Shown in pieces: positions 62,631-64,000 of a DNA stretch of 64,000 nucleotides. The number at the start of each line of letters is the position of its first letter. Position 1 is the stretch's first letter. The position numbers and the translations under genes were made by a program. The notes beneath the pieces are model-generated. The model was given only the letters and a program-made list of their open reading frames with translations. It searched no databases and was not told the origin of the DNA. Source of the DNA: Alkalihalobacillus sp. FSL W8-0930 (GTDB taxonomy: Bacteria; Bacillota; Bacilli; Bacillales; Bacillaceae_D); assembly GCA_037965595.1 (NCBI GenBank), contig CP150183.1, positions 930,001 through 994,000 on the forward strand, in the 5' to 3' direction.

Positions 62631-62809
62631 AAGAGCCAAATCATCCTCTAACAACGAAGGAAGCACTTTCAAAAATGACTTTTCCACGAAAACAGAGTAA
62701 TTAGTTTGTCTATTCTGTGAGAATACATGATAGAATGGAATCATAAAATAATTCCATGCTTCTGTGCTAGTCATTTGAGTGTTTAGCCAAGGTTGGAGGA
62801 GAATGATCT

Positions 62810-63862
62810 ATGATACGATTTGAAAATGATTACAGTGAAGGTGCCCATGAAAGAATACTTAAGCGAATGGTGGAAACCAATGAAGAACAAACCGCTGGAT
62901 ATGGAACCGATGAATATTGTGAGAAAGCTAGAAATGATATAAGAAAAGCGTGTAATGCAAGCGATGCAGATGTTCACTTTTTAGTTGGGGGAACTCAAAC
63001 AAATACAACGGTCATTTCATCTATTCTACGTCCTCATCAAGGAGTGGTCTCTGCAACAACAGGTCACATTGCCGGTCTTGAGACGGGAGCCATTGAATCG
63101 ACGGGTCATAAGGTGCTTACCGTACCAAGTGAAGATGGTAAAGTTCGAGCAGCTCAGGTGAAAGAAATGTATGATGCACATATGAGCCAAGGGACGCCTG
63201 AGCATAGGGTACAGCCAGGGATGGTCTACATTTCGCATCCGACTGAAATGGGAACCACCTACAGCAGGACAGAACTTGAGGAATTACAACGAGTATGTCA
63301 AGAGTGCGAGCTGCCATTATTTCTAGATGGGGCAAGACTAGGGTATGGCTTGGTCTCTGAGGGGACGGATCTCACGTTAGAAGATATCGCAAGACTCTGT
63401 GATGTTTTTTACATAGGGGGAACGAAAATAGGCGCATTGTTCGGTGAAGCTGTTGTAATTACAAATGAACGTCTGAAGAAGGATTTTCGTTATTTAATCA
63501 AACAACGAGGCGGCCTACTGGCAAAAGGGAGATTACTCGGAATTCAGTTTGAAACCCTGTTTGAAGATGGCCTATATCTACGTATTTCGAAGCATGCAGT
63601 GGATATGGCGTTAATGATCAGAGAAGCGTTTGTTGAAGGAGGATTCTCTTTAAAGTATGACTCTAAAACGAATCAACAGTTTCCAGTCTTGCCTAATGAA
63701 GTCTTAGCGGTGCTCGGTAAACACTATTCTTTCAACCTATGGGAAAAGATAGGGGATACCCATAGCGTGGTACGAATCTGCACAAGCTACGCGACAAAAA
63801 AAGAACATGTGGAAGCCTTCATTCAAGATATTAAAAAATGTCAGTTAACTGCAGTGCATTAA
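62810..63862 (+). CDS. threonine aldolase family PLP enzyme
   Basis: A 350-aa fold-type I pyridoxal-phosphate enzyme of the low-specificity threonine aldolase / beta-eliminating lyase family, cleaving L-threonine or allo-threonine to glycine and acetaldehyde. Motifs: FENDYSEGAHERIL, FLVGGTQTNT (phosphate site), FLDGARLGYG (Asp for the pyridine N) and YIGGTKIGALFGEA with the Schiff-base Lys. A GGAGGAGAATG-type site precedes the ATG. Transcribed on its own. Confidence 0.9.
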   Translation: MIRFENDYSEGAHERILKRMVETNEEQTAGYGTDEYCEKARNDIRKACNASDADVHFLVGGTQTNTTVISSILRPHQGVVSATTGHIAGLETGAIESTGHKVLTVPSEDGKVRAAQVKEMYDAHMSQGTPEHRVQPGMVYISHPTEMGTTYSRTELEELQRVCQECELPLFLDGARLGYGLVSEGTDLTLEDIARLCDVFYIGGTKIGALFGEAVVITNERLKKDFRYLIKQRGGLLAKGRLLGIQFETLFEDGLYLRISKHAVDMALMIREAFVEGGFSLKYDSKTNQQFPVLPNEVLAVLGKHYSFNLWEKIGDTHSVVRICTSYATKKEHVEAFIQDIKKCQLTAVH

Positions 63863-63875
63863 GCAAATAGTGAAG

Positions 63876-63917
63876 ACGGCGAACGATCTGGTAGAATAGA
63901 TTGTTCGCCGTTTTTAG
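63876..63917 (+). terminator. terminator after the threonine aldolase gene
   Basis: ACGGCGAAC / GTTCGCCGT with an inner ATCT/AGAT stem and T5. Confidence 0.88.
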
Positions 63918-63976
63918 TGTGATTCGTAAAATAAACGGGTAAAATGATTTCCATAGTCGTAAAAGGGAGTGGACGT

Positions 63977-64000
63977 ATGAAGATCCTTATTTTAGGTGCA
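63977..64000 (+). CDS. partial CDS, N-terminus only (MKILILGA...)
   Basis: An ATG at 63977 with AAAGGGAGTGG upstream opens a frame running off the window. MKILILGA resembles the first strand of a Rossmann fold, so an NAD(P)-binding protein is possible, but eight codons cannot establish this. Confidence 0.6.

Overview
The window comes from a low-GC Gram-positive, spore-former-type genome of the family Bacillaceae. The gene order yerA / yerC / adeC, then pcrB-pcrA-ligA-camS, then gatCAB and dagK is essentially the yerA-to-yerQ segment of Bacillus subtilis, with blocks inserted and yerB missing. Intrinsic terminators, AGGAGG-type ribosome binding sites, TTG/GTG starts and Bacillus-type Rex, Fur and Zur operators all fit. 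Exported proteins are strongly acidic (CamS, ZnuA, ZinT, the 42.0 kb lipoprotein), which would suit an alkaliphilic or halotolerant species; that is inference.

Layout. 0-4.2 kb: adenine deaminase-like YerA, TrpR-like YerC and adenine deaminase AdeC. 4.3-6.1 kb: the Rex-controlled yjlC-ndh respiratory pair. 6.5-9.5 kb: a Fur-box-preceded siderophore permease/permease/ATPase set without a binding protein, then a 36-codon membrane microprotein and a BASS-family transporter. 10.9-17.2 kb: pcrB-pcrA-ligA-camS. 17.4-22.2 kb: a NupNOPQ-type nucleoside ABC importer. 22.6-29.0 kb (minus strand): a LacI-controlled GH3 beta-glucosidase with a sugar ABC importer lacking its own ATPase. 29.3-35.7 kb: gatCAB, a VanZ-domain protein and the lipid kinase DagK. 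35.7-39.7 kb (minus): a second, complete Fur-preceded siderophore importer. 39.9-46.5 kb: an accessory stretch with a YcxB-like protein (apparent ATT start), two tiny membrane/coiled-coil proteins, a DinB protein, a lipoprotein, two related membrane proteins, a Fur-preceded flavodoxin and a TetR/efflux pair with two matching operators.

46.5-56.9 kb is the most unusual part: a Zur-box-studded zinc-scavenging island. On the minus strand lies zinT1-znuA-znuC-znuB; on the plus strand lie a flavoprotein, a Fur-family (probably Zur) regulator, zinT2, an 82-residue protein, a second flavoprotein ending in a cysteine cluster, and a compact FeoB-like GTPase-transporter. A roughly 80-residue His/Trp-rich module (DHYHTG ... 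HWHW ... IDDH) occurs four times: twice inserted in ZnuA and once at the N-terminus of each ZinT protein. The znuA-znuC gap can form two mutually exclusive RNA hairpins. 57.7-62.6 kb is a YxdJKLM-YxeA-like antimicrobial-peptide sensing and detoxification module, followed by a threonine-aldolase-family enzyme.

Three intergenic regions (22.3, 34.4 and 57.1 kb) carry phased, degenerate repeat arrays. In each a short core (GATAG/GATGG, or GATGTATT) recurs every 20 or 21 bp, mostly alternating to give a 41-bp dimer, i.e. every two helical turns. They are not CRISPR arrays and are out of phase with codons. With the zinc island they are the strongest candidates for something undescribed.
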